From NCBI GenBank assembly GCA_041846495.1, contig JBGZEX010000069.1:13123-77122 (forward strand): a stretch of 64,000 nucleotides of DNA, in the 5' to 3' direction. The DNA comes from JBGZEX01 sp041846495 (lineage in GTDB: Bacteria > Bacteroidota > Bacteroidia > Bacteroidales > Marinifilaceae). The notes beneath the pieces were generated by a model. It made no database searches. It worked only from the letters and a program-made list of their open reading frames with translations, and was not told the origin of the DNA. Below, piece by piece: positions 53,211 to 62,464 of this stretch; within the stretch, counting starts at the first letter, position 1, and each line of letters opens with the position of its first letter. Made by a program: the position numbers and the translations under genes.

Positions 53211-54365
53211 ATGAATTTACCGGAATCTGCATTGGATTTAATTTATCGGATTCTTATGAATGATGCCGATGAAGAAGATATCGGACATTTGAAAAAGATG
53301 TTGGAAAGTGACCCGGAATTGGAGTCCGAGTTCAAAACCATCGCACATTTGTGGAAATTGGGAAAATATGCGGGCAAGTGGGATAAGGTGATTCCCGATA
53401 CGGCTTGGCAGAAAATATTGGAAAAACGGAATAGAGAGATATTTATTCGTAAGCATCGTTTTTTTTATTGGAGAACGGCAAGCGTGATTTTATTGCTGTT
53501 GGGAGTTTCAATATTTGTTTTGAATAAAGTTCGTAAACCCGGTGAACTTGCAAGTTATCCGCAACCTTTGCAATCTAAAGCGGAGTTGGTTTTAGCTTCC
53601 GGAGAAAAAATCGCCTTGGGTTCTTTCGGCGATACGGAAATATGTGAAGGAAATACGATTATAAGTAGCGATTCCGCTTTTTTGGTTTATCGACGGAACG
53701 AGAGTTTGCCGGATTTTGAGATACGGTATAATGAATTGATTGTTCCGAGAGGAGGAGAATATCGATTGCGGTTGGCCGATGGAACGACCGTATTTTTAAA
53801 TTCGGAATCCCGTTTGAAATATCCGGTAAGTTTTCCCCGGGAATTTCGGGAAGTAGAGTTGGAGGGAGAAGCCTATTTCGAAGTTGCTCCCCATAAGTCG
53901 CATCTTTTTGTAGTCAGAACGCCCGAACTTCGTATAAATGTGCTTGGTACGGGTTTTAATGTTATGGCTTATCGGGATGAAACGTATACGGAAGTGACTT
54001 TGATACACGGGAAAGTCGGAATAATATCGACTGCGGGAGATACGGTGCTTGAGCCTGAAGAACAATTGGTTTATGATCGTATTGCGAATGCTCAAACCGT
54101 ACGCCGGGTTGTTGTCGATGCATTTGTTTCCTGGCAAAAAGGAATTTTAGTATTCGATGCCATGCCGTTGGAGGATTTGGCGAGAAGATTGAGCCGTTGG
54201 TACGATGTGGATTTTATTTTTACTTCGGAACAATTGAAGAAAATGAAATTTTCCGGAGCATTCAGAAAACACGACGATATCGCTTATGTGTTGTCGTTAA
54301 TCGGCGAGACGACGGATGTGGAATTTGTGTTGAATAAGCATACGATCATCGTGAATAAGAAGTAA
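53211..54365 (+). CDS. FecR-family anti-sigma transmembrane sensor
   Basis: FecR proteins hold the ECF factor and pass a signal from the SusC receptor's STN domain. The 384-residue protein has a cytoplasmic N-terminus, one membrane helix (about 89-105, TASVILLLLGVSIFVL) and a periplasmic FecR domain (about 170-285, with VPRGGEYRLRLADGTTVFLN and LEGEAYFEVAPHK). A C-terminal DUF4974 region (about 315-384, LEDLARRLSRWYDVDF) follows. All parts are intact. RseP at 5630 is a candidate to cut its membrane helix. Confidence 0.93.
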   Translation: MNLPESALDLIYRILMNDADEEDIGHLKKMLESDPELESEFKTIAHLWKLGKYAGKWDKVIPDTAWQKILEKRNREIFIRKHRFFYWRTASVILLLLGVSIFVLNKVRKPGELASYPQPLQSKAELVLASGEKIALGSFGDTEICEGNTIISSDSAFLVYRRNESLPDFEIRYNELIVPRGGEYRLRLADGTTVFLNSESRLKYPVSFPREFREVELEGEAYFEVAPHKSHLFVVRTPELRINVLGTGFNVMAYRDETYTEVTLIHGKVGIISTAGDTVLEPEEQLVYDRIANAQTVRRVVVDAFVSWQKGILVFDAMPLEDLARRLSRWYDVDFIFTSEQLKKMKFSGAFRKHDDIAYVLSLIGETTDVEFVLNKHTIIVNKK

Positions 54366-54435
54366 TACCGGAATTTTCCATGGAGGTCTCATTGCTTCCT
54401 GAAAATATATAAGTCTCACATATTAATACGAATTG

Positions 54436-57400
54436 ATGAAAAAAAACAGAAAATGGAAATTTGTTTTGTTTAGAAACAAATCTCGAAACCTGCTTAAGGG
54501 TATGAAATTGACATTCGGCATGTATTTGTGGCTGGTAAATCCTCTTTCTGCAACATTGTGTTTACAACAACGCATTACCATGAAATTAGGAGAGACCGAC
54601 CTTAAAAAAGTATTTGAAGAAATAGGTAGACAAACCCGAAAAACGGTACTTTATAACGATGATCTTTTGATGTCGGAAGGGAAGGTAAATGCTGATTTCG
54701 AGGGTATGAAATTGGACGAATTGTTGAATCGGGTTCTTGAAAACCTGGATTTGTCCTATAAGTTTATGGACGACTATATAGTGATTGTCCCCGGTAAGAA
54801 ATCCGGCTCTTTTCAGCAAGTCCGTACAATAAACGTAAAAGGAAGAGTCAAGGATAAAAACGGACAACCTTTGCCCGGCGTTACCGTAAGGGTAAAAGAC
54901 CGGAATACCGGAGCAGCTACGGATTTGGAAGGAGGTTTTTCCATCGAGATGGAAGATACGGGAGAGGCGATACTTTCTTTCAGTTTTATCGGGATGAAGT
55001 CTTTAGATTTGAAATATAAGGGGGAAAAATTTTTAGAAGTCGTGTTGGAAGAAGATGCGGCTTTAATGGAGGAAGTGGTGGTTACGGGTTATCAAACCAT
55101 TAAGAAGACCAGAATGACGGGAGCAACGGAAGTGTTGACGGCTGCGGATATTGCGGATAGAGGATTTACCTCGGTGGATCAGGTATTGAGAGGAGAATTG
55201 GCCGGAGTTTCCGCATTGAGCATCAGCGGACGTCCCGGTGCGGATGCCCAAATCCGGATCCGGGGTATCAATTCCTTAAGCGGAACTTCTGATCCCATAT
55301 GGATTGTCGACGGAATGCCTTTACAGGGTAATCTGCCGCAACTCGGAGGAGGAGCGGATTTGCAGAATACGGTGCTTACCAGCGGGGTCGGCAATATATC
55401 GCCCGACGATATCGCTTCGATTACGATTTTAAAAGATGCGGCAGCAACTGCCGTCTACGGTTCCAGAGCAGCTAACGGTGTTATTGTCATTACGACAAAA
55501 CGGGGAACTGCCGGAAAATCGATATTGAATATACAATCCAATATTTCCATTCAAACGGCACCTAAAAGCCGTTTGGATATGATGACGACTGCGGAGAAAA
55601 TAGCTTTTGAAACATCTTTATATAATGATTTTCCTCAGGTAACAATAGATGGAAGAATATTCAAATTATTGAAAGACAGAGATAACGGCTTGATTTCCCA
55701 CAATGCTGCGAACGCAGAATTGGAACGTTTGAAGAAAATAGATACCGATTGGTATGATGAGATCTTCCGCACTTCATTAGCTCATAATCATATGATTAGT
55801 CTGTCCGGGGGGAGAGAGAAAACGCAGTATTATGCCTCTTTGAACTATAATAATGAGAAAGGAGTTTTGCTCAATAACAATTACGATCGCTTGAATGCCG
55901 GTATAAAATTGACTCATGATTTTAACAGTCGTTTGCGAGTGTATGCGGATTTGAGTACCGCATTGAAGAATGACCGTATATCGGCTTCGGCAATCAATGC
56001 TTTGCAATATGCGACCTTCGCCAATCCTTACGAGCGGCCTTATGACGATAACGGGGATTATGAATACGACCGTTCATGGGAACCCGCTCTCAGTCATATT
56101 AAAGACGGATACAAATACGATGTCAATGTAATTCAAGATTTGAAAGCCAATACGCAGCGTACTCGATACAGCAGCAACTGCATTAATCTGAAATTGGAAT
56201 ATCGTCTGTTTAAAGGACTTATGTATACCTTTCAGGGCACACTCTCTCATACTTCATCCCATTCGAAAAAAGAAATTTTAGCGGGGACATATACTTCCAA
56301 GTATAAATCCTGGCTGACTAATATATATCAGGAGAAAGAAATTCCCGACAATATGAATAACGGCTCTCTTGAAGAGGCGACCTCCCGTTCTCAAAGTTGG
56401 ACCTTGAGAAATACCCTGCAATATACCCGTAATTTTGCGGATATTCATTATGTCAATATGATGATAGGGCAGGAGACTTCCGCTACAGACAATAATAATT
56501 TTTCGAATTTTTCTCCGGAATATTTCGAACCTTATCATTTGATCGGATTTCCGGAATTGAATTCCGTGGATGCCGGGATATTGAATTTCGACAGATTGGG
56601 CAGTTCTACCGAATCTCAAGACAGAGCGGTATCTTTTTTTATGACGGCGTCCTATTCTTTTAAAGATAAATATGTTGTTTCCGGCAGTTATCGCATGGAC
56701 GGTGCGGATATTATCGGTAAAAACAATCGCTTTTCGCCATTGTGGAATATCAGTGCCAAATGGAATATGCACGAAGAGGACTTTATTCGAGGAATAACGT
56801 TTATAGATCGTTTTGCCTTACGGGGCTCTTTCGGTTATACGGGAAGTATCGACCGTAATGCCTATCCTTTTACTTTGTTGGCATATACGGCTACTCGAAG
56901 ATATAACGGGGAAAAAGTACCGACGGCAATTAATCCGGGAAATCCGGATATTAAATGGCAGAAAAAAAAGGATAAAAGTATAGGGATCGATTTTTCTTTA
57001 TTTGAAAATAGGATATACGGCAGTATAAATTATTACGATAACGATACTAAAGATTTGTTGAATAATACGACGGTCCCGATTTCATCGGGACGGAGAACCG
57101 TAAAGGCTAACGTGGCTTCATTGAAAAATAGGGGTTGGGAATTTGTAATTACTTCGACTCATATACGTAAGGAGGATTTTATGTGGTCTACAAGTTTTAA
57201 TCTTTCTCTTAACGATAATAAGATTATCGATGCTTATTATGAATCCGTTGCGGATTTGGGGACAATTTCCCGCTCTTCAGGTTCTCAACGCTATTTTGTC
57301 GTCGGCAAACCGGCTCATTCGTGGTACGGTTATAGATTCGCAGGTGTTTCTCCGGCGACCGGAGAAACATTGGCCTATGTGGAACGAACCGATGAAAACG

Positions 57401-57969
57401 GTATATGGCATGGGCATTTGCAGAAAGACGGACGGCGGATACTTAATATGGATAGCGAATTCAATACTTCCGCCACCGATTATCTGGGAGAAGCTTATCC
57501 TCCGATCAGCGGCGGTTTCGGAACGAATTTGAATTATCGGAGAATCAGTTTGGCCCTACGTTTTTCTTTTATGGCGGGGCATAAGATAAAATCCTTTTAT
57601 TCTTATAATTCCAATCCTTTGTACGATGCCCGTTTGAATCAATTGGCTTCCGAACAAAACAGATGGAGAAAACCCGGGGATATTACCGATGTGCCGGTCT
57701 ACGTATTCGGAACGGGAGCCTTTGCGAAATATTTTTTCGACAATCAGATCGAGTCCGGTAATTATTTGAAATGTACCAATATTTCTTTGGGTTATAATTT
57801 GCCTCGGAGCATATGTACAAAATTGAATGTCGAACGCATGAGATTCGGTTTTAATATTCATAATCCTTTTATTTTTACAAAATACAGAGGAATAGACCCG
57901 GAGACATTGGGCGCTTTCGGTTATCCGAGCGCCCGGAAATTTGTGTTTGCCGTAAATGTCGGAATTTAA
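54436..57969 (+). CDS. SusC/RagA TonB-dependent receptor with STN signalling domain
   Basis: This outer-membrane transporter imports ligand held by SusD and signals through FecR. The 1177-residue protein has a signal-like stretch, an STN (secretin/TonB short N-terminal) domain (about 48-115) and a carboxypeptidase-regulatory-like domain (about 133-205, GRVKDKNGQPLPGVTVRVKD). The SusC plug has EEVVVTGYQTIKKTRMTGA, LSGTSDPIWIVDGMPL and DAAATAVYGSRAANGVIVIT. A long barrel ends FVFAVNVGI. The STN domain marks it as a transducer-type SusC, matching the ECF/FecR genes. The substrate is unknown. Confidence 0.93.
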   Translation: MKKNRKWKFVLFRNKSRNLLKGMKLTFGMYLWLVNPLSATLCLQQRITMKLGETDLKKVFEEIGRQTRKTVLYNDDLLMSEGKVNADFEGMKLDELLNRVLENLDLSYKFMDDYIVIVPGKKSGSFQQVRTINVKGRVKDKNGQPLPGVTVRVKDRNTGAATDLEGGFSIEMEDTGEAILSFSFIGMKSLDLKYKGEKFLEVVLEEDAALMEEVVVTGYQTIKKTRMTGATEVLTAADIADRGFTSVDQVLRGELAGVSALSISGRPGADAQIRIRGINSLSGTSDPIWIVDGMPLQGNLPQLGGGADLQNTVLTSGVGNISPDDIASITILKDAAATAVYGSRAANGVIVITTKRGTAGKSILNIQSNISIQTAPKSRLDMMTTAEKIAFETSLYNDFPQVTIDGRIFKLLKDRDNGLISHNAANAELERLKKIDTDWYDEIFRTSLAHNHMISLSGGREKTQYYASLNYNNEKGVLLNNNYDRLNAGIKLTHDFNSRLRVYADLSTALKNDRISASAINALQYATFANPYERPYDDNGDYEYDRSWEPALSHIKDGYKYDVNVIQDLKANTQRTRYSSNCINLKLEYRLFKGLMYTFQGTLSHTSSHSKKEILAGTYTSKYKSWLTNIYQEKEIPDNMNNGSLEEATSRSQSWTLRNTLQYTRNFADIHYVNMMIGQETSATDNNNFSNFSPEYFEPYHLIGFPELNSVDAGILNFDRLGSSTESQDRAVSFFMTASYSFKDKYVVSGSYRMDGADIIGKNNRFSPLWNISAKWNMHEEDFIRGITFIDRFALRGSFGYTGSIDRNAYPFTLLAYTATRRYNGEKVPTAINPGNPDIKWQKKKDKSIGIDFSLFENRIYGSINYYDNDTKDLLNNTTVPISSGRRTVKANVASLKNRGWEFVITSTHIRKEDFMWSTSFNLSLNDNKIIDAYYESVADLGTISRSSGSQRYFVVGKPAHSWYGYRFAGVSPATGETLAYVERTDENGIWHGHLQKDGRRILNMDSEFNTSATDYLGEAYPPISGGFGTNLNYRRISLALRFSFMAGHKIKSFYSYNSNPLYDARLNQLASEQNRWRKPGDITDVPVYVFGTGAFAKYFFDNQIESGNYLKCTNISLGYNLPRSICTKLNVERMRFGFNIHNPFIFTKYRGIDPETLGAFGYPSARKFVFAVNVGI

Positions 57970-57986
57970 TTTAAAATTTAGTTGTG

Positions 57987-59462
57987 ATGAAATTATATAA
58001 GATAAGTTTATTGATTTGGATATTGACATTGACTTCCTGTCAGGATTTTTTGGATTTGAAACCTAAAAATAAGATTGTAATGAATACCTTGGAAGATGTC
58101 AAGAGTATGGTATCCGCCTATCTGTATTCTATGGGAGGAAACGGGACATCTCCCGTCAGTTTTAACGGACAGAAAATAACATGGCCTTTTACCAAAAATA
58201 TCAATTTGGGTTTTGCCATGTACGCCGATGAAATGGAAATGGTGAAATTTCCGACTACCACCTACGGAAAAGGCTATTCCAAAATGTATTATGAAAATGT
58301 GGATTGGAAGGGTGTGGAATTGGGGAGGCGGACTTGGGTAAACTTCTATACTCATATAGGCTATTTGAATGAAGCCGTTGTCGCATTGGAGCGTTTGGAC
58401 GGAACGGACAGAACAACATGGGAGAAGGTGATGGGAGAAGTAAAGACCGTACGTGCATGGTATATATTGAAGTTATTGGAATATTTTTGTACTTATAACG
58501 ATGATAATCGGGGAATCCCTTTGAATTTGGACCCCGAATGCATCACCGGAGGGAAATGCCGGAAGCAGACGGAGGTTTACAGGCAAATCATTGACGATTT
58601 GACGGAGGTTTCGAATTACGAAGCCCAACCCGATGACTGGAATATGTTCTACCGAAAAGAAATAGTCGATTTGATTTTAGCCCATACCTATTGGTTCAAA
58701 GCGACTTCAGCCGCTGCAGATAAACAGGATTGGGCGAATGCCGCAAAATTTTCCGAAAAAGTATTGGCTTTGAGAGATAAATTGGAAAAAACTTCTGCTC
58801 AACTTAAGACCGAATTCGCCGGGAATTGCAGAACTCCTTATGTAAAAGACAATCCCTATGCATTTTTGAAGTTGGCCTCCAAGCTGACTTCCGGGAGCGG
58901 TAATGCGGATGCTCCGTTTTATCCCCATGCCAATAAAGGACAAAGGCCGACCGAAGAGTTTTATCGATCTTTTGATGCCGAAGATATTCGTTTGACTGCT
59001 TTTTTCGGAACTACAACTATCGGCGGCGAAGATATTCCTTATATTTACAAATATACGCGGAGTTGGCCTTTTACGGGAGAATTCGTCGTACTTTTCAGAG
59101 TGGCCGAGGCATATTTGATTTGTGCCGAAGCATATGCCCGTTTGGGTAATGCCAAGGCTAAAGAACTCTTGGAAACTTTTAAAAAATCCCGAATTCCCGG
59201 TTATACGTCATATGAAGGAGACAATGTATTGGAGGAGATTCTGAAAGAAAGGAGAAAAGAGTTTTGTTATGAGATGGATTTCAACTGGTTGGATATGAAG
59301 CGTATGAATCGTAAAGTCAAGAGATACGGCTTGGATGCTCAAACGGGGGAGAGAGTCGAATTTACATTGGATGCCGGAGACTATCGCTACGCTTTATGTA
59401 TCCCCTTGGAGGAAGAACTTTCTTATAACCCTCATATAAAAAATAATCCGGGCTGGAATTGA
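57987..59462 (+). CDS. SusD/RagB family nutrient-binding lipoprotein
   Basis: SusD sits on SusC as a lid that binds substrate. The 491-residue lipoprotein has a signal ending LTLTSC (Cys18), then QDFLDLKPKNKIVMNTLED. The helical core has LNEAVVALERLDG and VRAWYILKLLEYFCTYN, and the usual C-terminal motif is VLFRVAEAYLICAEAYARLG and ERRKEFCYEMDFNWLDMKR. A GTG one codon earlier (57984) is less likely than ATG 57987. It follows SusC by 17 bases. This intact SusD differs from the truncated one at 12648-13330. Confidence 0.93.
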   Translation: MKLYKISLLIWILTLTSCQDFLDLKPKNKIVMNTLEDVKSMVSAYLYSMGGNGTSPVSFNGQKITWPFTKNINLGFAMYADEMEMVKFPTTTYGKGYSKMYYENVDWKGVELGRRTWVNFYTHIGYLNEAVVALERLDGTDRTTWEKVMGEVKTVRAWYILKLLEYFCTYNDDNRGIPLNLDPECITGGKCRKQTEVYRQIIDDLTEVSNYEAQPDDWNMFYRKEIVDLILAHTYWFKATSAAADKQDWANAAKFSEKVLALRDKLEKTSAQLKTEFAGNCRTPYVKDNPYAFLKLASKLTSGSGNADAPFYPHANKGQRPTEEFYRSFDAEDIRLTAFFGTTTIGGEDIPYIYKYTRSWPFTGEFVVLFRVAEAYLICAEAYARLGNAKAKELLETFKKSRIPGYTSYEGDNVLEEILKERRKEFCYEMDFNWLDMKRMNRKVKRYGLDAQTGERVEFTLDAGDYRYALCIPLEEELSYNPHIKNNPGWN

Positions 59463-59482
59463 TAATTTTAAATACTTGACCG

Positions 59483-60832
59483 ATGAAATTAAATATATTT
59501 GGATTGATAATAATGGGATTGCCGGCTTTATGGAGTTGCACTCCCGATGATGAGACTTTGATTTATAATCCGGTTTCTGCGGAAGATATAAAGTTTATCG
59601 AATTGAGAGCCGATCATAAGATGATGATTCCCGATCAAAAATCCCGGATGGAATTTCGGGTTATCGCATTCGGAGTCAAAGAACATATGCATTTATTGCA
59701 TAAGACCGAAGCCGGTGAAATCGTCTATTACGAAACGGTCCGGCGGGATAGTTTCGAAATTCCCAAAGATTTGATTCCGGAAGGTTTGCTCAATGTATAC
59801 GATAATTCAGGAAAAATTCTTGAAAATAATATTTTTACGGCAGAAGGTAATGAGACCGGCACATTGAAATTTTATGCAAAAGCCGGCGAACTAAAAAGCA
59901 ATGAGTTGGAGATCCGGATGCGTCCGATACCCGTAGAACCTCGGGAGGAATATGTATTCCCGGTGATTTTTCATTTGATCGAGCTGGATCCTTCGATTAG
60001 TGCGACTTATACGGTATCGGAACGAAAACTGCAATCGGAAATAGATAAATTGAACAGGATTTTTAATCGGGAAATGACGACTAATCCCAATGGCGGCAAT
60101 GCCGGGATTCGTTTTGAATTGGCTAAATACGATGAAAGAGGTCTGCTTTTGAGAGAACCCGGCAAAAATATACATCGGATTCCACTGTCGGAAACTCCTT
60201 CCAACGAAAGGGCTTACCATAATTATATCAATACGGCTCAGGCATTGAAATGGGATCCGAATAAGTATTTGAATATTTGGGTGGCTCGTTATGCTACGAC
60301 TTGGAGTAGCGACGGTTCCAAAACTTATGTGGCTAAAAAGCCTAACGTGATACTGAAAGGAGCTGAACCGATTCCCGGATTGATAAATCCCAAAGAAGTG
60401 GAAACGTTTTCCAAAAAAGATATCGGGGATTATTCGGATGTCGGTATCTTGATTAATTATATGGGTTTTCTGAATTTCAATGCCGGCGATTTGAATAATA
60501 AACCGGAACTGGCCACTGTAATCGGGTATTATTTCGGACTTCAGGATATGATGGTTCGCGGAAATAAGTCTAATATCGTAGACGGAGATACGGATTATTG
60601 CGAAGATACTTATATGTTTACCGAAACCGATAATTTTTCCGTATTTAAGAAATCTTATTCGGAAGACGAGGATGCCGTTCCTTCGGAATATTTTACTTCC
60701 TTCAATATAATGGAAAAATATAGTCGTAAAAATTCCATTACTCATGACCAGGCCGTCCGGATACGGCAGTTTATCGAGAGATGTCCGTCGCGTTGGAGTT
60801 ATAAATCACGTTGGGCTTTGGAGGGAAAATAA
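59483..60832 (+). CDS. metalloprotease-like lipoprotein with degenerate active site
   Basis: The 449-residue lipoprotein (ALWSC, Cys19) resembles the BF0631-type zinc-dependent metalloproteinase lipoproteins, M43-like, that accompany SusCD pairs. It has an Ig-like N-terminal domain, the FPVIFHLIELDP opening of the protease part, ISDYSDVGILINYMG-type sequence and the DTDYCEDTYMF motif. Where the zinc site HEIGHYFGL is expected it reads ATVIGYYFGL, so both histidines and the catalytic glutamate are replaced. It is most likely a non-catalytic ligand-binding surface protein. It is the last gene of the unit. Confidence 0.78.
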   Translation: MKLNIFGLIIMGLPALWSCTPDDETLIYNPVSAEDIKFIELRADHKMMIPDQKSRMEFRVIAFGVKEHMHLLHKTEAGEIVYYETVRRDSFEIPKDLIPEGLLNVYDNSGKILENNIFTAEGNETGTLKFYAKAGELKSNELEIRMRPIPVEPREEYVFPVIFHLIELDPSISATYTVSERKLQSEIDKLNRIFNREMTTNPNGGNAGIRFELAKYDERGLLLREPGKNIHRIPLSETPSNERAYHNYINTAQALKWDPNKYLNIWVARYATTWSSDGSKTYVAKKPNVILKGAEPIPGLINPKEVETFSKKDIGDYSDVGILINYMGFLNFNAGDLNNKPELATVIGYYFGLQDMMVRGNKSNIVDGDTDYCEDTYMFTETDNFSVFKKSYSEDEDAVPSEYFTSFNIMEKYSRKNSITHDQAVRIRQFIERCPSRWSYKSRWALEGK

Positions 60833-60899
60833 CAGGTTTAATCAGTGAATTTAAAACCGCTCTGTTCCATCTCAATTCCATATATCTAAGAAAATAGAA

Positions 60900-60942
60900 A
60901 ATAGAGCAGCTGTTCCGAAGAAGTGGAATAGGCTGCTCTATT
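60900..60942 (+). terminator. terminator of the ECF-SusCD unit
   Basis: AATAGAGCAGC pairs with GCTGCTCTATT, and the stem continues inward through TGTTCC/GGAATA after one bulged base. T/A-rich sequence follows. It closes the sigma-FecR-SusCD-lipoprotein unit. Confidence 0.75.
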
Positions 60943-61387
60943 TAATTAAATGTTTTTTAGAGAAAGATATTAGGAATATTTGGTTAATCGCAAATCCGTA
61001 TTGGTTTTTAGTTCCTCTATAGTCCGTTTTTGTATTTAGAACCATAGAACAACCAAAAGCAATCAGAAATATCCGAGTATAAATCTTTAATTACCAGCAT
61101 ATTCTAAAATTTAACACTTTTCGGTTGCCATTTGTTGCTTCCCAATTTTCCACATATTTTTGATACATATTTCTGACGTGGAGAATTTGCGGAGCTTATT
61201 TTTTGTCACATCGTGCAGGTAGTTGACAAGGGTTTACAACCGTTTACGATAAGCGACAATAACCGCCCCGATATGCGGAAACAGTCACACTGTGTAGAAA
61301 AGCGACAACGGTTGACTTCCGTTCACATCCGTTTACCATTTCAGAGATATAGGATTGAAGAAATGAACCATTAAACGATAAAACGGT
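60943..61387. other. intergenic junction region with short repeats before the mobile element genes
   Basis: No coding sequence is supported. From about 61200, short motifs recur: AAGCGACAA at 61251-61259 and 61300-61308, CCGTTTAC at 61240-61247 and 61329-61336, and CCGTTCAC at 61319-61326. Clustered repeats just upstream of an excisionase-like and integrase gene pair suggest protein-binding sites for recombination or for autoregulation. The end of the element, an att site, may lie in this stretch, but its partner end is outside the window. Confidence 0.45.
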
Positions 61388-62323
61388 ATGAAAGCAACCA
61401 GAAAATGCAGTTTTTGCGGCAAGTCCTTTGTAACCCGAAGCGGTATGCAAAGATATTGCAGTGAGGCTTGTCAGGCAGAAGCCAAACGAGCCAGAGTGAT
61501 GCAGAAGAACAACCTCTTCAAAGTCGCCCAACCCTTGATGGAGATACAGCATCAGGAGTATCTCACCTTTTCCAAAGCAGCCATCCTCATGGGCTGTTCC
61601 CGACAGTACATTTACAAACTTGTAGCCATCGGCAAGCTGAAAGCCTCACGCATCAGCAACCGCATGGCATTCATCCGCAGAGCCGACATCGAGCAGATGT
61701 TGGAGGGCAATCCCTATCACCGCATCCTGCCCGGCAACACCTCCACACCAAGGAAATCATCTTCATCTTCCTTACCTGCCAAAAGAGAAAAAAGGGAAAA
61801 GGAAAGCGAAGAAGTGTTGGACTTCTATTCGGGCGAGGAGGTGATGTCCCTTTTTAAGGTAAAGCAGTCGTGGCTTTACACTTCCGCCAAGCGTAACCAT
61901 ATCCCCATCTGCCGTATCGCAGGAAAGAACTATTACAGCAAGAAGCATATTGACGAGTTTTTCGGTGTGGCAGTTGATATTAGCGAAATTACCGACTGGC
62001 TACTGACCGAGGAGGTGGAGGAACTGTTCGGCATGAAGCCGACCGCACTCCGTGCCTACACCTATCGCCATAAGATACCCACTAAAAGAGAGTACGGGCG
62101 TACCTATTACTCCAAATCACATTTGAACGAACTCCGCAGAACTGACCTTGTGAACGATGAACGCTACTATACCGTTGAGCAGGTGCAGCAAATCTATGGT
62201 CTTTCGTCAGCCAACATCTGCCATATCGTCAAGGTAAAGCACATCGAAAAGATAAAGGTGGGTGTGAAAAACCTGCTTTTGCGCTCAGATGTGGAGCGTG
62301 TCATGGCTGAAAGGAACAAATAA
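61388..62323 (+). CDS. zinc-ribbon and multi-HTH (MerR/excisionase-like) protein of the mobile element
   Basis: The 311-residue protein has a zinc-ribbon-like start with Cys7, Cys10, Cys24 and Cys28 (CSFC, YCSEAC). Four HTH_17-type units follow at about 57-105, 145-195, 205-250 and 260-308, each starting with a pattern such as YLTFSKAAILMGCSRQYIYKL or YYTVEQVQQIYGLSSANICHI. A serine-rich and lysine-rich linker is at about 118-142. Such DNA-binding proteins precede tyrosine integrases in Bacteroides integrative elements and may control excision. Base composition is higher in GC than the upstream genes. Confidence 0.75.
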   Translation: MKATRKCSFCGKSFVTRSGMQRYCSEACQAEAKRARVMQKNNLFKVAQPLMEIQHQEYLTFSKAAILMGCSRQYIYKLVAIGKLKASRISNRMAFIRRADIEQMLEGNPYHRILPGNTSTPRKSSSSSLPAKREKREKESEEVLDFYSGEEVMSLFKVKQSWLYTSAKRNHIPICRIAGKNYYSKKHIDEFFGVAVDISEITDWLLTEEVEELFGMKPTALRAYTYRHKIPTKREYGRTYYSKSHLNELRRTDLVNDERYYTVEQVQQIYGLSSANICHIVKVKHIEKIKVGVKNLLLRSDVERVMAERNK

Positions 62324-62464
62324 CCGTGAAAAATCGGGATTATCGAAAATTATTTCAAAATGATGTATCGTGGAGGTATTCACGGATATTTCACGTTGTT
62401 CCTTTGCCATCGGAAACATGGATACAACTCCAAAATGTATACAACCAATTAAAACATAATTATT

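Noticed and set aside
61200..61387. CRISPR array
   Set aside because: The repeats are 8-9 bases, irregularly spaced and few, with no cas genes; they fit protein-binding sites better.
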